64,000 nt of DNA, from positions 248,001 to 312,000 of the forward strand of contig NZ_SIHO01000002.1 in assembly GCF_004681125.1 (NCBI RefSeq), written 5' to 3'. Positions 1 through 7,501 of this stretch are shown here, piece after piece. The notes under the pieces were generated by a model. The model ran no database searches. It was not told the DNA's origin and saw only the letters and a list, made by a program, of their open reading frames with translations. Both the position numbers and the translations under genes were made by a program. How positions within the stretch are numbered: the first letter of the stretch is position 1; each line of letters opens with the position of its first letter. This DNA comes from Glacieibacterium arshaanense (GTDB lineage Bacteria > Pseudomonadota > Alphaproteobacteria > Sphingomonadales > Sphingomonadaceae).

Positions 1-1226
1 CGCATCAGCAGTCGCCAGCCGAGCACGAAGACGTTGAATGCCAGCAGTAGTTCGAGCAGCGACCCCGGCGCCACCAGCGGTGCCTGCCGCGTAAGTTGCG
101 GCCAGATGTAGCGCACCGCCGTATCCGCCGACACCAGCAGCACCGCGGCATAACCCGCCAGCGTCAGCAACGCAGCGACGATCGCCTTGCGGTCGCGCAC
201 CAGCATGAAGCGGTCGGTCAGCCCGCCGTGCCAGCCGATGCGGTCCCAGCCCGACAGTGCAATGCCAAGCAGCCAGCGGGCTTTCTGGCGCAGCGCGGTG
301 TCGAGCGTCGCCGGGAAATGCTCGCGCGTCGCAACGATCTCGCCGGTGGCGCGGCAGCGAATGCGCACCATCGCGCCGCGGCCGCCGAGCCGTTTGATCT
401 TGATGCCGAGCTCATAGTCCTCGGTCAGGCAGGTCGCGTCGAACGGCTCGGCGCTGCCGTCGGGCGCCAGCGCGGCGATGCGCGCCAGCATGTCGCGGTC
501 GATGGCGCACGCCACCCCGGCGCTCGGTACCGCCGCCCCCAGCGTTTCGCGCACGACGATATCCTTGGTGTGGAGTTCGGCGAATTCGTCGAGGTAATGG
601 CCCGCCACCCAGCGCGAGTCGCGGTCGACCAGCGGCACCACCGGCAGCTGCACCATCGCCAGCCGCGACCCCAGCAGATGGTCATAGACCGACAGTTCGA
701 GCGCGTGGACGACGTCTTCGGCGTCGTGCAGCACGATACCCTTGTAGCGCCGGCCGGCGGCGATTTCGTCCGCCAGCAACGCGCACCAGAGATGGTTGAG
801 GCAGTCGGCCTTGGTCGTCGGGCCCGGCAGCCGGCACACCACGGGCGCGATGCGGTCGTCGCCGACGCCGGCGACCGCGTCAAGGGTCGCCGCGTCATTG
901 GGATAGACGCCGACGAACACCCGGTAGTGCGGATAGTCGAGCCGTGCGGTCAGGTCGGCGAGCATCGTGCCGATGACCGCGGCTTCGTCTCAGGCCGGCA
1001 CGAAGATCGCCATCCAGCCGGGGTCGGCGCGCACCAGATCCTCGGCGCAGGCGCGGTCATAGCGGCGGTAGATGAAGTGGCGGCGCCAGCTCCAGCGCCC
1101 GAAGAACAGCGTGTCGATAACGAGGTCGTCGAGGCTCGACACTGCGATGCCGAACGCCGCAATCGCCAGCCACTCACGCGTGAACAAGTGCAGGACGGTG
1201 GCAGCGACAAGGCCGGACTGGATCAT
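1..1226 (-). pseudogene. nfrB: NfrB-like glycosyltransferase, interrupted by in-frame TGA, 3' end outside window
   Basis: This is an inner-membrane family 2 glycosyltransferase of the NfrB type (phage N4 adsorption protein B, an exopolysaccharide-type synthase). From the ATG at 1224-1226 it reads a hydrophobic N-terminus, then IDTLFFGRWSWRR and IFVPA, followed by a TGA at 990-992. The same frame then stays open to position 1 and carries family features: DEAAVIG, GVYPND, PGPTTKADCLN, VLHDAEDVV, LTEDYELG and QKARWLLG. In NfrB the motif is VPAW followed by N or D and E, so the TGA replaces the conserved Trp (TGG to TGA). Everything else looks under selection, which points to a recent nonsense change, a sequencing error or readthrough. 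Confidence is high for the family and moderate for pseudogene status. Confidence 0.8.
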
Positions 1227-1270
1227 CTACGGCCTCGTCATGACCGGGGGCGCGTCCGCGGAAAAGGACT

Positions 1271-1343
1271 GGGTGCCTCGATACGACGTTGATTCAGCAG
1301 ACGGGGAGGGCCGTATGCGTGAGACGTCGTAGCCGAGGCACCC
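1271..1343. repeat. Long imperfect inverted repeat (hairpin)
   Basis: The left arm at 1271-1289 (GGGTGCCTCG, AT, ACGACGT) pairs with the right arm at 1324-1343 (ACGTCGT, AGC, CGAGGCACCC), with an internal bulge of two against three bases and a loop of about 34 bases. It lies between the luxI-like stop and the nfrB-like start, both on the minus strand, so it could separate the two transcripts. There is no clear T-run. It differs in sequence from the other palindromic repeats in this window. Confidence 0.7.
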
Positions 1344-1380
1344 TCGGAGCTGGTGACAGCGGTGCAGGGTCAAAACACCG

Positions 1381-2010
1381 TTATGCCGCCAGCCTCGATT
1401 CGTTGAGGTCGAGCCGGAGCACCGGCTGACTGAAACTCCATTGGCTGCGCAGCTTGGCCAGCGTCGCAGGGGTGATCGTGACGAGCAGCGCGCCGACCAT
1501 GTCGCCGCCCACATCGGCAGGCATCCCCAGCGGCTCGCAATCCCAGCCGGTGGCGAGTACGCCAGCCAGCAGCGCCATGTGCGTCATCATCGTGTAGCGG
1601 CTGATGCCGGCGACCAGCGCGAACTCGACCAGCGACAAGGCCAGCTGCTGGCGGACCAGCGATGCGGTCTCGCGCGGCAGGCCGGGCGCGGTGCACAGTC
1701 GGGTGATTTCCCAGACATCGAGCCCGGTCGGCACCGGACCTTCACACAGGAAGGCGAACTTGTCGCCGAGCAAGTGCGGGCCGGTCGTCGGCACGATCCG
1801 CACCGAGCCGAGATGGTCGCCGGAAGTCGGATCCTGGACGACGAGGTAAATCGCCTCCTCGGTGTCATACTCGTCCATTTCGTAGCGGCCATCGACCACG
1901 GACAGGTCCCAGTGCAGCGTATCGATGAACACGCGCTTGCGGTCTGCATGCATGCCGGCGAGGCAGGCAGCGTGGCTGCGGCGGTTGCTGTGGGTGACGA
2001 CGGTTGCCAT
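1381..2010 (-). CDS. LuxI-family acyl-homoserine-lactone synthase
   Basis: This cytoplasmic enzyme makes an N-acyl-homoserine-lactone signal from S-adenosylmethionine and an acyl carrier or CoA thioester. The protein is 209 residues, the usual length. The LuxI invariant residues are visible at almost canonical positions: R24, F28, W34, D46, D49, R71, F85, E101 and R104, within the motifs DEYD, GSVRIVPTTGPHLLGDKF and WEITRLC. A Shine-Dalgarno AAAGGGA lies about 8 bases before the ATG. No luxR-type receptor gene is adjacent or elsewhere in the window, so it is an orphan locally. Acyl chain length cannot be read from the sequence. A lux-box-like dyad lies about 53 bases upstream. Confidence 0.93.
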   Translation of the reverse strand: MATVVTHSNRRSHAACLAGMHADRKRVFIDTLHWDLSVVDGRYEMDEYDTEEAIYLVVQDPTSGDHLGSVRIVPTTGPHLLGDKFAFLCEGPVPTGLDVWEITRLCTAPGLPRETASLVRQQLALSLVEFALVAGISRYTMMTHMALLAGVLATGWDCEPLGMPADVGGDMVGALLVTITPATLAKLRSQWSFSQPVLRLDLNESRLAA

Positions 2011-2062
2011 GGATTGGGTCCCTTTGCGTTGGGACCGTTATGCGGCGCTTGATTTGGTGCGG

Positions 2063-2083
2063 GTATATCCCTGATAGGGGGTA
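2063..2083. promoter_or_regulatory. Possible lux-box-like dyad in the luxI-thyA divergent region
   Basis: The sequence TATCCCTGATAGGGGGTA has a CCCT-GAT-AGGG core dyad. It lies 53 bases upstream of the luxI-like start and directly before the thyA ATG, where its G-rich half also serves as the thyA ribosome binding site. A LuxR-type site controlling synthase expression is plausible by position, but the symmetry is short. The G-run may exist only as a Shine-Dalgarno. Confidence 0.3.
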
Positions 2084-2986
2084 ATGGCTGACGCGCTCCC
2101 CCATCCCGAAGCACAATATCTGTCGCTGATGCGGCGAGCCTGGGAGACCGGCGTCGAACGCAGCGATCGCACCGGCACCGGCACGCGCGCGCTGTTCGGC
2201 GAAGTAATGCGCTTCGACCTCAGCGACGGCAGCGTGCCGCTGCTGACCACCAAGAAGATTTTCTGGAAGAGCGCGGTCAAGGAGCTGATCTGGTTTCTGT
2301 CGGGCGACACCAACATCCGCCCGCTGGTCGCGCAGGGCGTCCACATCTGGACCGACTGGCCGCTGGCCAAATACAACGCCGCAAACGCACCGCTGTCCCG
2401 CGACGCGTTCGAAGCGCGCATCATCGAGGACGCTGATTTCGCGGCAAAGTGGGGCGATCTCGGCCCGGTCTATGGTTTCCAGTGGCGACACTGGCCCGAC
2501 GGCAGCCCCGACGGCGTCGACCAGATTGCCGCGCTGATTGCCGGCATCAAGGCCAATCCGGCGTCGCGGCGGCACATCTTCACCGGCTGGAATGTCGCGC
2601 AGCTCGACCAAATGGCGCTGCCGCCGTGCCACATGACCTACCAGTATTTCGTCGCCAATGGTCGGCTGTCGGGCACGCTCTACCAGCGGTCGTGCGACCT
2701 CGGGCTGGGTTTCCCCTTCAACATTTTCGAAGCAGCGCTGCTGATCCGGATGATTGCACAGCATTGCGATCTCGAACCCGGCGAGCTGGTGTGGATGGGC
2801 GCCGATTGCCACGTCTATCTCGACCACGCGCATCTGGTCGAGGAACAGCTGTCGCGCGCGCCACGGGCGTTCCCGAAGCTGGCGCTGACACGGCGGCCAG
2901 AGTCGATTCTTGACTACCGCCCCGAAGACTTCGAACTCACCGGCTATGACCCGCACCCACATATCGCGGCGCCGGTGTCGGTGTGA
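2084..2986 (+). CDS. thyA: Thymidylate synthase
   Basis: ThyA makes dTMP from dUMP with methylene-tetrahydrofolate. It is 300 residues and intact. Visible family signatures are SDRTGTGTRALFG near the N-terminus, PLLTTKK, RRHIFTGWNV, LPPCH with the nucleophile Cys182, and RSCDLGLGFPFNI in the dUMP-binding region. The start follows a strong AGGGGG site. The stop overlaps the GTG start of the dihydrofolate reductase gene in a GTGA arrangement, so thyA and folA are translationally coupled and the dihydrofolate produced is recycled by the next gene. Confidence 0.98.
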   Translation: MADALPHPEAQYLSLMRRAWETGVERSDRTGTGTRALFGEVMRFDLSDGSVPLLTTKKIFWKSAVKELIWFLSGDTNIRPLVAQGVHIWTDWPLAKYNAANAPLSRDAFEARIIEDADFAAKWGDLGPVYGFQWRHWPDGSPDGVDQIAALIAGIKANPASRRHIFTGWNVAQLDQMALPPCHMTYQYFVANGRLSGTLYQRSCDLGLGFPFNIFEAALLIRMIAQHCDLEPGELVWMGADCHVYLDHAHLVEEQLSRAPRAFPKLALTRRPESILDYRPEDFELTGYDPHPHIAAPVSV

Positions 2987-3483
2987 TCCTCAGCCTGATC
3001 GTCGCACGCGCAACGAACGGCGTCATCGGTGCCGACGGCGGACTGCCGTGGCATATCTCGGCCGACCTCAAGCACTTCAAGGCGCTGACGGTGGGCAAGC
3101 CGATTATCATGGGACGCCGCACCTACGACTCGATCGGCAAGCCGCTGCCGGGGCGTCACAATATCGTGATGACGCGCGACCCCGAATGGACGGCGGCGGG
3201 CGTCACCGTCGTGCCCAACCTTGCCGAGGCGATTGCCGCCGCCGGGCTCGATCCGCGCGCGCGTGCCGACGAGATCATGGTCATCGGCGGCGTTGCGGTG
3301 TTTGAGGAGGCGCTGCCCTCGGCGCGCCGTATCCATCTAACCGAAGTCCATGCAGCACCAGCGGGCGATACCGTCCTGCCGCCTTTCGATCCGGCGGTAT
3401 GGGCCGAAACGACGCGCGAAGACCATGACGCGGCGGGTGACACACCGGGCTATAGTTTCGTGACGCTGGAACGGCGCACTTAA
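2983..3483 (+). CDS. folA: Dihydrofolate reductase
   Basis: This enzyme reduces dihydrofolate to tetrahydrofolate with NADPH in the cytoplasm. It is 166 residues, normal for the family. It shows the N-terminal ATNGVIG, the catalytic-loop motif GGLPWH followed by SADLKHFK, GRRTYDSIGKPLPGR and IGGVAVFEEAL. The GTG start at 2983 overlaps the thyA stop (GTGA). The thyA-folA pairing is a common bacterial arrangement and supports both calls. Confidence 0.97.
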   Translation: MILSLIVARATNGVIGADGGLPWHISADLKHFKALTVGKPIIMGRRTYDSIGKPLPGRHNIVMTRDPEWTAAGVTVVPNLAEAIAAAGLDPRARADEIMVIGGVAVFEEALPSARRIHLTEVHAAPAGDTVLPPFDPAVWAETTREDHDAAGDTPGYSFVTLERRT

Positions 3484-3495
3484 GGGGAGGCGAGA

Positions 3496-4659
3496 ATGCG
3501 GATTTTGAAGTGGCTGCTGGCGTTGGTCGCGGTGGCCGCCGTGGCGTTTTTCGCGCTCGGGCCCGGGATCGTCGAGCGCGGCATGAACAAGGTCGAGCGC
3601 ACCGCGCCGTGGCCGGTTTCGGCGCAGGCTGCAGCGCTGCACAAGTCGCTGGTCATTGCCGACATGCATTCGGATACGCTGCTGTGGAAGCGCGATGTCG
3701 ACGCGCTTGCCAAGCGCGGCCATGTCGATCTGCCGCGACTTGAATCGGGTAATGTCGCGCTACAGGTGTTCTCGAGCGTCACCAAGACCCCCAAGGGCCA
3801 GAATTACGAGGCGAACAGCGCCGACACCGACAATATCACCTTGCTGGCGGTGGCGCAGTTGCAACCGGTCAAGACGTGGAACTCGCTGCTCGAACGCTCG
3901 CTGTGGCACGCCGAGAAGCTGCGTCGCGCCGAAGCCGGCAGCGATGGCCGCTTGCGCATCGTGCGCTCGGGCGCCGATATCGACCGCGTGCTCGCCGACC
4001 GTTCGGCGGGCAAGCAGGTCACCGGTGCGCTGTTGTCGATCGAGGGGCTTCAGGACCTTGAAGGCAAGCTCGCCAATGTCGGCACGCTACATGACGCCGG
4101 CTTCCGCATGGCCGGACTGGCGCACTTCTTCGACAATGATGTCGCCGGTTCGATGCACGGGCTCAAGAAATACGGGCTGACGCCGCTCGGGCGCCAGGTC
4201 GTCCCCGAAATGGAGCGGCGCGGCATGATCGTCGATCTCGCGCACGCCAGCCCGGCGGCGTTCGCCGAGACGCTGGCGATCGCGACGCGGCCGGTGGTGG
4301 TCAGCCACGGCGGCGTCAAGGCGACGTGCAACACGACGCGCAACCTGTCCGACGACCAGCTGCGCGCGCTCGCCGCGAACGGCGGCGTCATCGGCATCGG
4401 CTATTGGGACGCGGCGGTATGCAAGCCGACGCCGGCGGCAACCGCAGCGGCGATCAAGCACGTCCGCGACCTCGTCGGCGTGCAATATGTCGGGCTGGGG
4501 TCGGATTTCGACGGTGGCACAACCACCGGTTTCGATACCGCCGAATTGGCGGCGGTGACGCAAGCGCTACTCGATGCCGGGTTCAGTGATGCTGAAATCG
4601 CGGCGGTGATGGGCGGTAATGTCATCCGCATCCTGAGGGCAGGGACGGTGCCGCAATAG
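3496..4659 (+). CDS. Membrane dipeptidase, peptidase family M19
   Basis: This is a zinc-dependent dipeptidase of the renal dipeptidase family, hydrolysing dipeptides or D-amino-acid-containing dipeptides. The protein is 387 residues. A hydrophobic N-terminal segment (about residues 4-22) works as a signal or anchor, so the enzyme probably acts in the periplasm. Metal and active-site regions are visible: ADMHSDTLLW, LLSIEG, MIVDLAHAS, VVSHGGVKA and GLGSDFDGG. The C-terminal GGNVIRIL is also typical. A GGGGAGG ribosome site lies just upstream. The gene starts 12 bases after folA and may be cotranscribed, with no obvious functional link. Confidence 0.94.
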   Translation: MRILKWLLALVAVAAVAFFALGPGIVERGMNKVERTAPWPVSAQAAALHKSLVIADMHSDTLLWKRDVDALAKRGHVDLPRLESGNVALQVFSSVTKTPKGQNYEANSADTDNITLLAVAQLQPVKTWNSLLERSLWHAEKLRRAEAGSDGRLRIVRSGADIDRVLADRSAGKQVTGALLSIEGLQDLEGKLANVGTLHDAGFRMAGLAHFFDNDVAGSMHGLKKYGLTPLGRQVVPEMERRGMIVDLAHASPAAFAETLAIATRPVVVSHGGVKATCNTTRNLSDDQLRALAANGGVIGIGYWDAAVCKPTPAATAAAIKHVRDLVGVQYVGLGSDFDGGTTTGFDTAELAAVTQALLDAGFSDAEIAAVMGGNVIRILRAGTVPQ

Positions 4660-4664
4660 CGCAG

Positions 4665-5060
4665 TCAGGCGTGGACGACGACTTCGAGCTCATCGAGCAA
4701 TCCGTTCCACGCCGTTTCATATGCCGGCGTCCATTCCGCCCCCAACTGGTCGCGAAACGCATCGCGCACCACCCAGAAAAACCGCGTGTAGATTTCGGGC
4801 GGAACGCCGAGTTCGGCGTGGTTGATGCGCTCGCAGTGCAGCATGTTCACCGAAAAATGCTTGTCGCCGATGAAGTCGAGCAGCGTCTCGAATGTTACCG
4901 ACAGCATGTGCTCGCGGCGCCGGCCGTCGCGGTCGAGGAAGAACAGCGCAACCGTGTCGGGATGGTCGGCATAGAGCCGCTCGTAAACCAGCGGCACCGG
5001 GTCGGGCACGCGCGCCAGCACGGTTTCCAGGCTTGATTGAATCGCGGCACTGTCGAACAT
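4665..5060 (-). CDS. Single-domain globin-like haem protein
   Basis: This 131-residue protein has the spacing of a bacterial single-domain globin. It has an N-terminal helix (SSLETVLARV), a central segment with MLSVTFETLLDFIGD, and INHAELGVP, which fits the proximal-histidine motif H-x-x-L-G-V. A C-terminal helix with GAEWTPAYETAWNGLLDEL is the globin H-helix pattern. It would bind haem and handle O2, NO or redox sensing in the cytoplasm; the ligand is inferred. Its ribosome site (AAGGGGA) overlaps the stop codon of the CoA-ester lyase gene upstream, so the two are probably coupled. The convergent dipeptidase gene ends 5 bases away. Confidence 0.75.
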   Translation of the reverse strand: MFDSAAIQSSLETVLARVPDPVPLVYERLYADHPDTVALFFLDRDGRRREHMLSVTFETLLDFIGDKHFSVNMLHCERINHAELGVPPEIYTRFFWVVRDAFRDQLGAEWTPAYETAWNGLLDELEVVVHA

Positions 5061-5072
5061 GATCGGTCCCCT

Positions 5073-5924
5073 TCAGCCGCGCGCTGCTATCGCGTCGGCC
5101 ACCGCCAATGTCCGTCGCGCGACGCCGACATGCAACAGTTCGATCATCTTGCCGCCGAAGGTGGTGACGCCCTTGCCCGCGGCTTGCCCCGCCTCGAACG
5201 CCGCGATCAGCCCGCGCGCATGCTCGATTTCGGCGGCATCGGGGGCGAACAGCCGGTTAGCGGTAGCGATCTGGCTCGGGTGGATCAGCGTCTTGCCGTC
5301 GAAGCCGAATTGCGCGCCTTGCAAGGCTTCGGCTTCTAGCCCAGCTTCGTCGGCGATGTCGGTGAAGACGCCGTCGAACGCCTGAATCTCCGCCGCCCGC
5401 GCCGCCATGACGATCGTGCTCAGCGCGAACACCAGCGCCAGCCGGTCGGGCGTCGGCTTGGCGCGCAGGTCCTTGGTCAGGTCGGCCATGCCGGCAAGCA
5501 GTGCGGTGACACCATCTACTGCGGCGATATCGGCAGCGTCGAAGATGGCGCGCGGGGTTTCGATCATCGCCCACACCGGCTTGCCGTGGCTACGCGCCAC
5601 CGCTTCCTCGGCCTCGCGCGCCGAATCGACCTTGGGCACGACAATGCCGGCAGCGTGGCTGGCGGCGACGGCGGCGAAATCGTCGATGCTCCAGACGGTG
5701 TTCAGGCTGTTGACGCGGATCAGCACCTCGCGGTGGCCCCAGTCGCCTTCGGCCACCGCGGCGACCGCTGCGGCGCGTGCCTCAACCTTGGCGTCGGGCG
5801 CGACGGCGTCCTCAAGGTCGAGGATGATGCAGTCGGCATCGACCGTCCGCGCCTTGGCGATGGCGCGTGGGTTGGCGGCGGGCAGGTACAGCACCGAACG
5901 GCGCGGTCGCAGAATTTCGGACAT
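5073..5924 (-). CDS. HpcH/HpaI or CitE-like CoA-ester lyase
   Basis: This 283-residue protein belongs to the citrate-lyase beta subunit/malyl-CoA lyase-like TIM-barrel family, which cleaves or hydrolyses CoA esters of hydroxy-acids using Mg2+. Motifs are RPRRSVLYLPA at the N-terminus, IILDLEDAVAPD (metal-binding acidic residues), VLIRVNS, AMIETPRAI, and GKTLIHPSQI near the C-terminus. The start at 5922-5924 is chosen because GAGAGGTGG precedes it; the frame stays open upstream but without family sequence. Whether it acts on malyl-CoA, methylmalyl-CoA or citramalyl-CoA cannot be told. Confidence 0.9.
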   Translation of the reverse strand: MSEILRPRRSVLYLPAANPRAIAKARTVDADCIILDLEDAVAPDAKVEARAAAVAAVAEGDWGHREVLIRVNSLNTVWSIDDFAAVAASHAAGIVVPKVDSAREAEEAVARSHGKPVWAMIETPRAIFDAADIAAVDGVTALLAGMADLTKDLRAKPTPDRLALVFALSTIVMAARAAEIQAFDGVFTDIADEAGLEAEALQGAQFGFDGKTLIHPSQIATANRLFAPDAAEIEHARGLIAAFEAGQAAGKGVTTFGGKMIELLHVGVARRTLAVADAIAARG

Positions 5925-5953
5925 GGCCACCTCTCGCAATTTGCTCATGCCAG

Positions 5954-5969
5954 TGCCATTTATGTGGCA
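5954..5969. promoter_or_regulatory. Small inverted repeat in divergent promoter region
   Basis: TGCCA (5954-5958) and TGGCA (5965-5969) form a 5-base dyad with a 6-base spacer, followed at once by TGATGCCA. It lies between the divergent CoA-ester lyase and SPFH genes, where an operator would be expected. No cognate regulator is adjacent, and a chance dyad is possible. Confidence 0.3.
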
Positions 5970-6002
5970 TGATGCCAAGCACAGGTATCGGGAGTTTGCG
6001 TG

Positions 6003-7001
6003 ATGATGGCCGGCAGTATCTTCTTCGTCGTGTTGCTGGTGGTCGCGGTGTTCGCGGTGTCGCAGGCGGTCGTCACCGTACGGCAGGGCTATGAATACAC
6101 GCTCGAACGCTTCGGCCGCTTCACGATGACGTTGCGCCCCGGCTTCACGCTGATCATCCCGTTCGTCGATCGCATCGGCCGCAAGATCAACATGATGGAG
6201 CAGGTGCTCGAAATCCCCGGCCAGGAAATCATCACCAAGGACAATGCCATCGTCTCGGTCGATGGTGTGGTGTTCTATCAGGTGCTTGATGCGGCGAAGG
6301 CAGCATATGAAGTCAGCGACCTGTTCTCTGCGATCGTCAACCTGACCACGACGAACCTGCGCACCGTGATGGGCTCGATGGACCTCGACGAGACGCTGTC
6401 GAAGCGCGACGCGATCAACGCCAAGCTGCTTACCGTCGTCGATGCCGCGACCGAACCCTGGGGCATCAAGATCACCCGCGTCGAGCTCAAGGACATCCGC
6501 CCGCCCGCCGACATCGTCAATGCCATGGGCCGGCAGATGAAGGCCGAACGCGAAAAGCGCGCCAATATTCTGGAGGCCGAAGGCATGCGCGCCAGCGAGA
6601 TTTTGCGGGCAGAGGGCGCCAAACAGGGCCAGATCCTGCAAGCCGAAGGCCGCCGCGAAGCCGCGTTCCGCGATGCCGAAGCCCGCGAACGCTCGGCGCA
6701 GGCCGAAGCCAAAGCGACCGAACTGGTCTCGACCGCCATCGAAGGCGGCAGCGCCCAGGCCATCAATTATTTCGTCGCGCAGAAATACGTCGAGGCGATG
6801 ACCGCGTTCGCCACCTCGCCCAACGCCAAGACGATCTTCATGCCGTTCGAAGCCAGCGCGCTCGTCGGCAGCCTCGGTGGCATCGGCGAGCTGGTCAAGG
6901 CGGTGCGCCCGACAGGCGACGCACCCGTAGTCGTGCCGACACCGCCCAAGCCGACGCGCACGCCGCGCGCCAACCCGTTCACCGAAGACGAGGCACAGTG
7001 A
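6003..7001 (+). CDS. SPFH/band 7 membrane protein (stomatin/QmcA-like)
   Basis: This 332-residue protein starts with one transmembrane segment (about residues 4-22), followed by a band 7/SPFH domain with VVTVRQGYEYTLERFGRF, RPGFTLIIPFVDR, QVLEIPGQEIITKDNA and VDGVVFYQV. A long coiled-coil tail is rich in Ala, Glu and Arg (about residues 175-240). Such proteins oligomerise at the inner membrane and are linked to membrane microdomains or protease control. GTG at 6000 and ATGs at 6003 and 6006 are alternative starts behind GGGAG. It overlaps the NfeD gene by one base, the usual SPFH-NfeD pairing, which strongly supports the call. Confidence 0.93.
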   Translation: MMAGSIFFVVLLVVAVFAVSQAVVTVRQGYEYTLERFGRFTMTLRPGFTLIIPFVDRIGRKINMMEQVLEIPGQEIITKDNAIVSVDGVVFYQVLDAAKAAYEVSDLFSAIVNLTTTNLRTVMGSMDLDETLSKRDAINAKLLTVVDAATEPWGIKITRVELKDIRPPADIVNAMGRQMKAEREKRANILEAEGMRASEILRAEGAKQGQILQAEGRREAAFRDAEARERSAQAEAKATELVSTAIEGGSAQAINYFVAQKYVEAMTAFATSPNAKTIFMPFEASALVGSLGGIGELVKAVRPTGDAPVVVPTPPKPTRTPRANPFTEDEAQ

Positions 7002-7447
7002 TGGGCGGCCTGCCCGACTGGCTGCTCAGCCCGTGGAGCTGGCTGATCGCCGCGGCGTTGCTCGCCGGTCTCGAAATGTTGACGCCGGGCGCGTTCATGA
7101 TCTGGCTGGCTGGCGCCGCAGTGGTGACCGCGCTACTGGCGCTGTTGTTGCCGATCGGCTGGCAGATCCAGATTGTGCTGTTCGTCGCGCTGTCGGTCGT
7201 CGCCATCGTCACCGCACGCAAATATTTCGGCCGCCGCCCCGACCGCGCCCCCGAATCCGGCCTCAATCGCCGCGCCGAGCGCTTGGTCGGCACGACCGTC
7301 GTGGTCGTCGAAGCCTTCGTCCACGGCAAGGGCCGCGTGCAGGTCGGCGACAGCCCCTGGGCAGCGACGGGACCAAACCTCGCGGTGGGCGATGCGGCGA
7401 AGGTCGTCCACGTAGACGGCGCGACGTTGAAGGTCGAAGCGGTCTAG
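7001..7447 (+). CDS. NfeD-like membrane protein
   Basis: This 148-residue short NfeD protein has two to three N-terminal transmembrane segments (WLIAAALLAGLEMLTPGAF and the following hydrophobic stretches). A soluble C-terminal beta-barrel of OB-fold type follows, with GTTVVVVEAFVHGKGRVQVGD and GDAAKVVHVDG. Short NfeD proteins partner with SPFH proteins at the membrane. The ATG at 7001 overlaps the SPFH stop (TGATG); a GTG at 6998 is an alternative start. Convergent transcription meets the DUF885 gene downstream, with a half palindromic repeat between. Confidence 0.92.
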   Translation: MGGLPDWLLSPWSWLIAAALLAGLEMLTPGAFMIWLAGAAVVTALLALLLPIGWQIQIVLFVALSVVAIVTARKYFGRRPDRAPESGLNRRAERLVGTTVVVVEAFVHGKGRVQVGDSPWAATGPNLAVGDAAKVVHVDGATLKVEAV

Positions 7448-7466
7448 GCGTCCGTTCAAACTATCC

Positions 7467-7490
7467 GGTGCAGGGCTCAGCCCTGCCCGC
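7467..7490. repeat. Half copy of the convergent-junction palindrome
   Basis: GGTGCAGGGC-TCA-GCCCTGCCCGC is a self-complementary hairpin identical in design to one arm of the long palindromes at 13281, 22241, 39231 and 51101. It lies between the convergent NfeD and DUF885 genes and could terminate both transcripts. Confidence 0.7.
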
Positions 7491-7501
7491 GCGGCATGCC
7501 C

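Noticed and set aside
990-992. TGA as a selenocysteine codon in the nfrB-like gene
   Set aside because: The family has Trp, not Cys, at this position, and I see no selenocysteine insertion hairpin immediately downstream.
5925-6641. Extension of the CoA-ester lyase frame upstream of its ATG
   Set aside because: It is antisense to the SPFH gene and lacks family similarity; GAGAGGTGG marks the true start.
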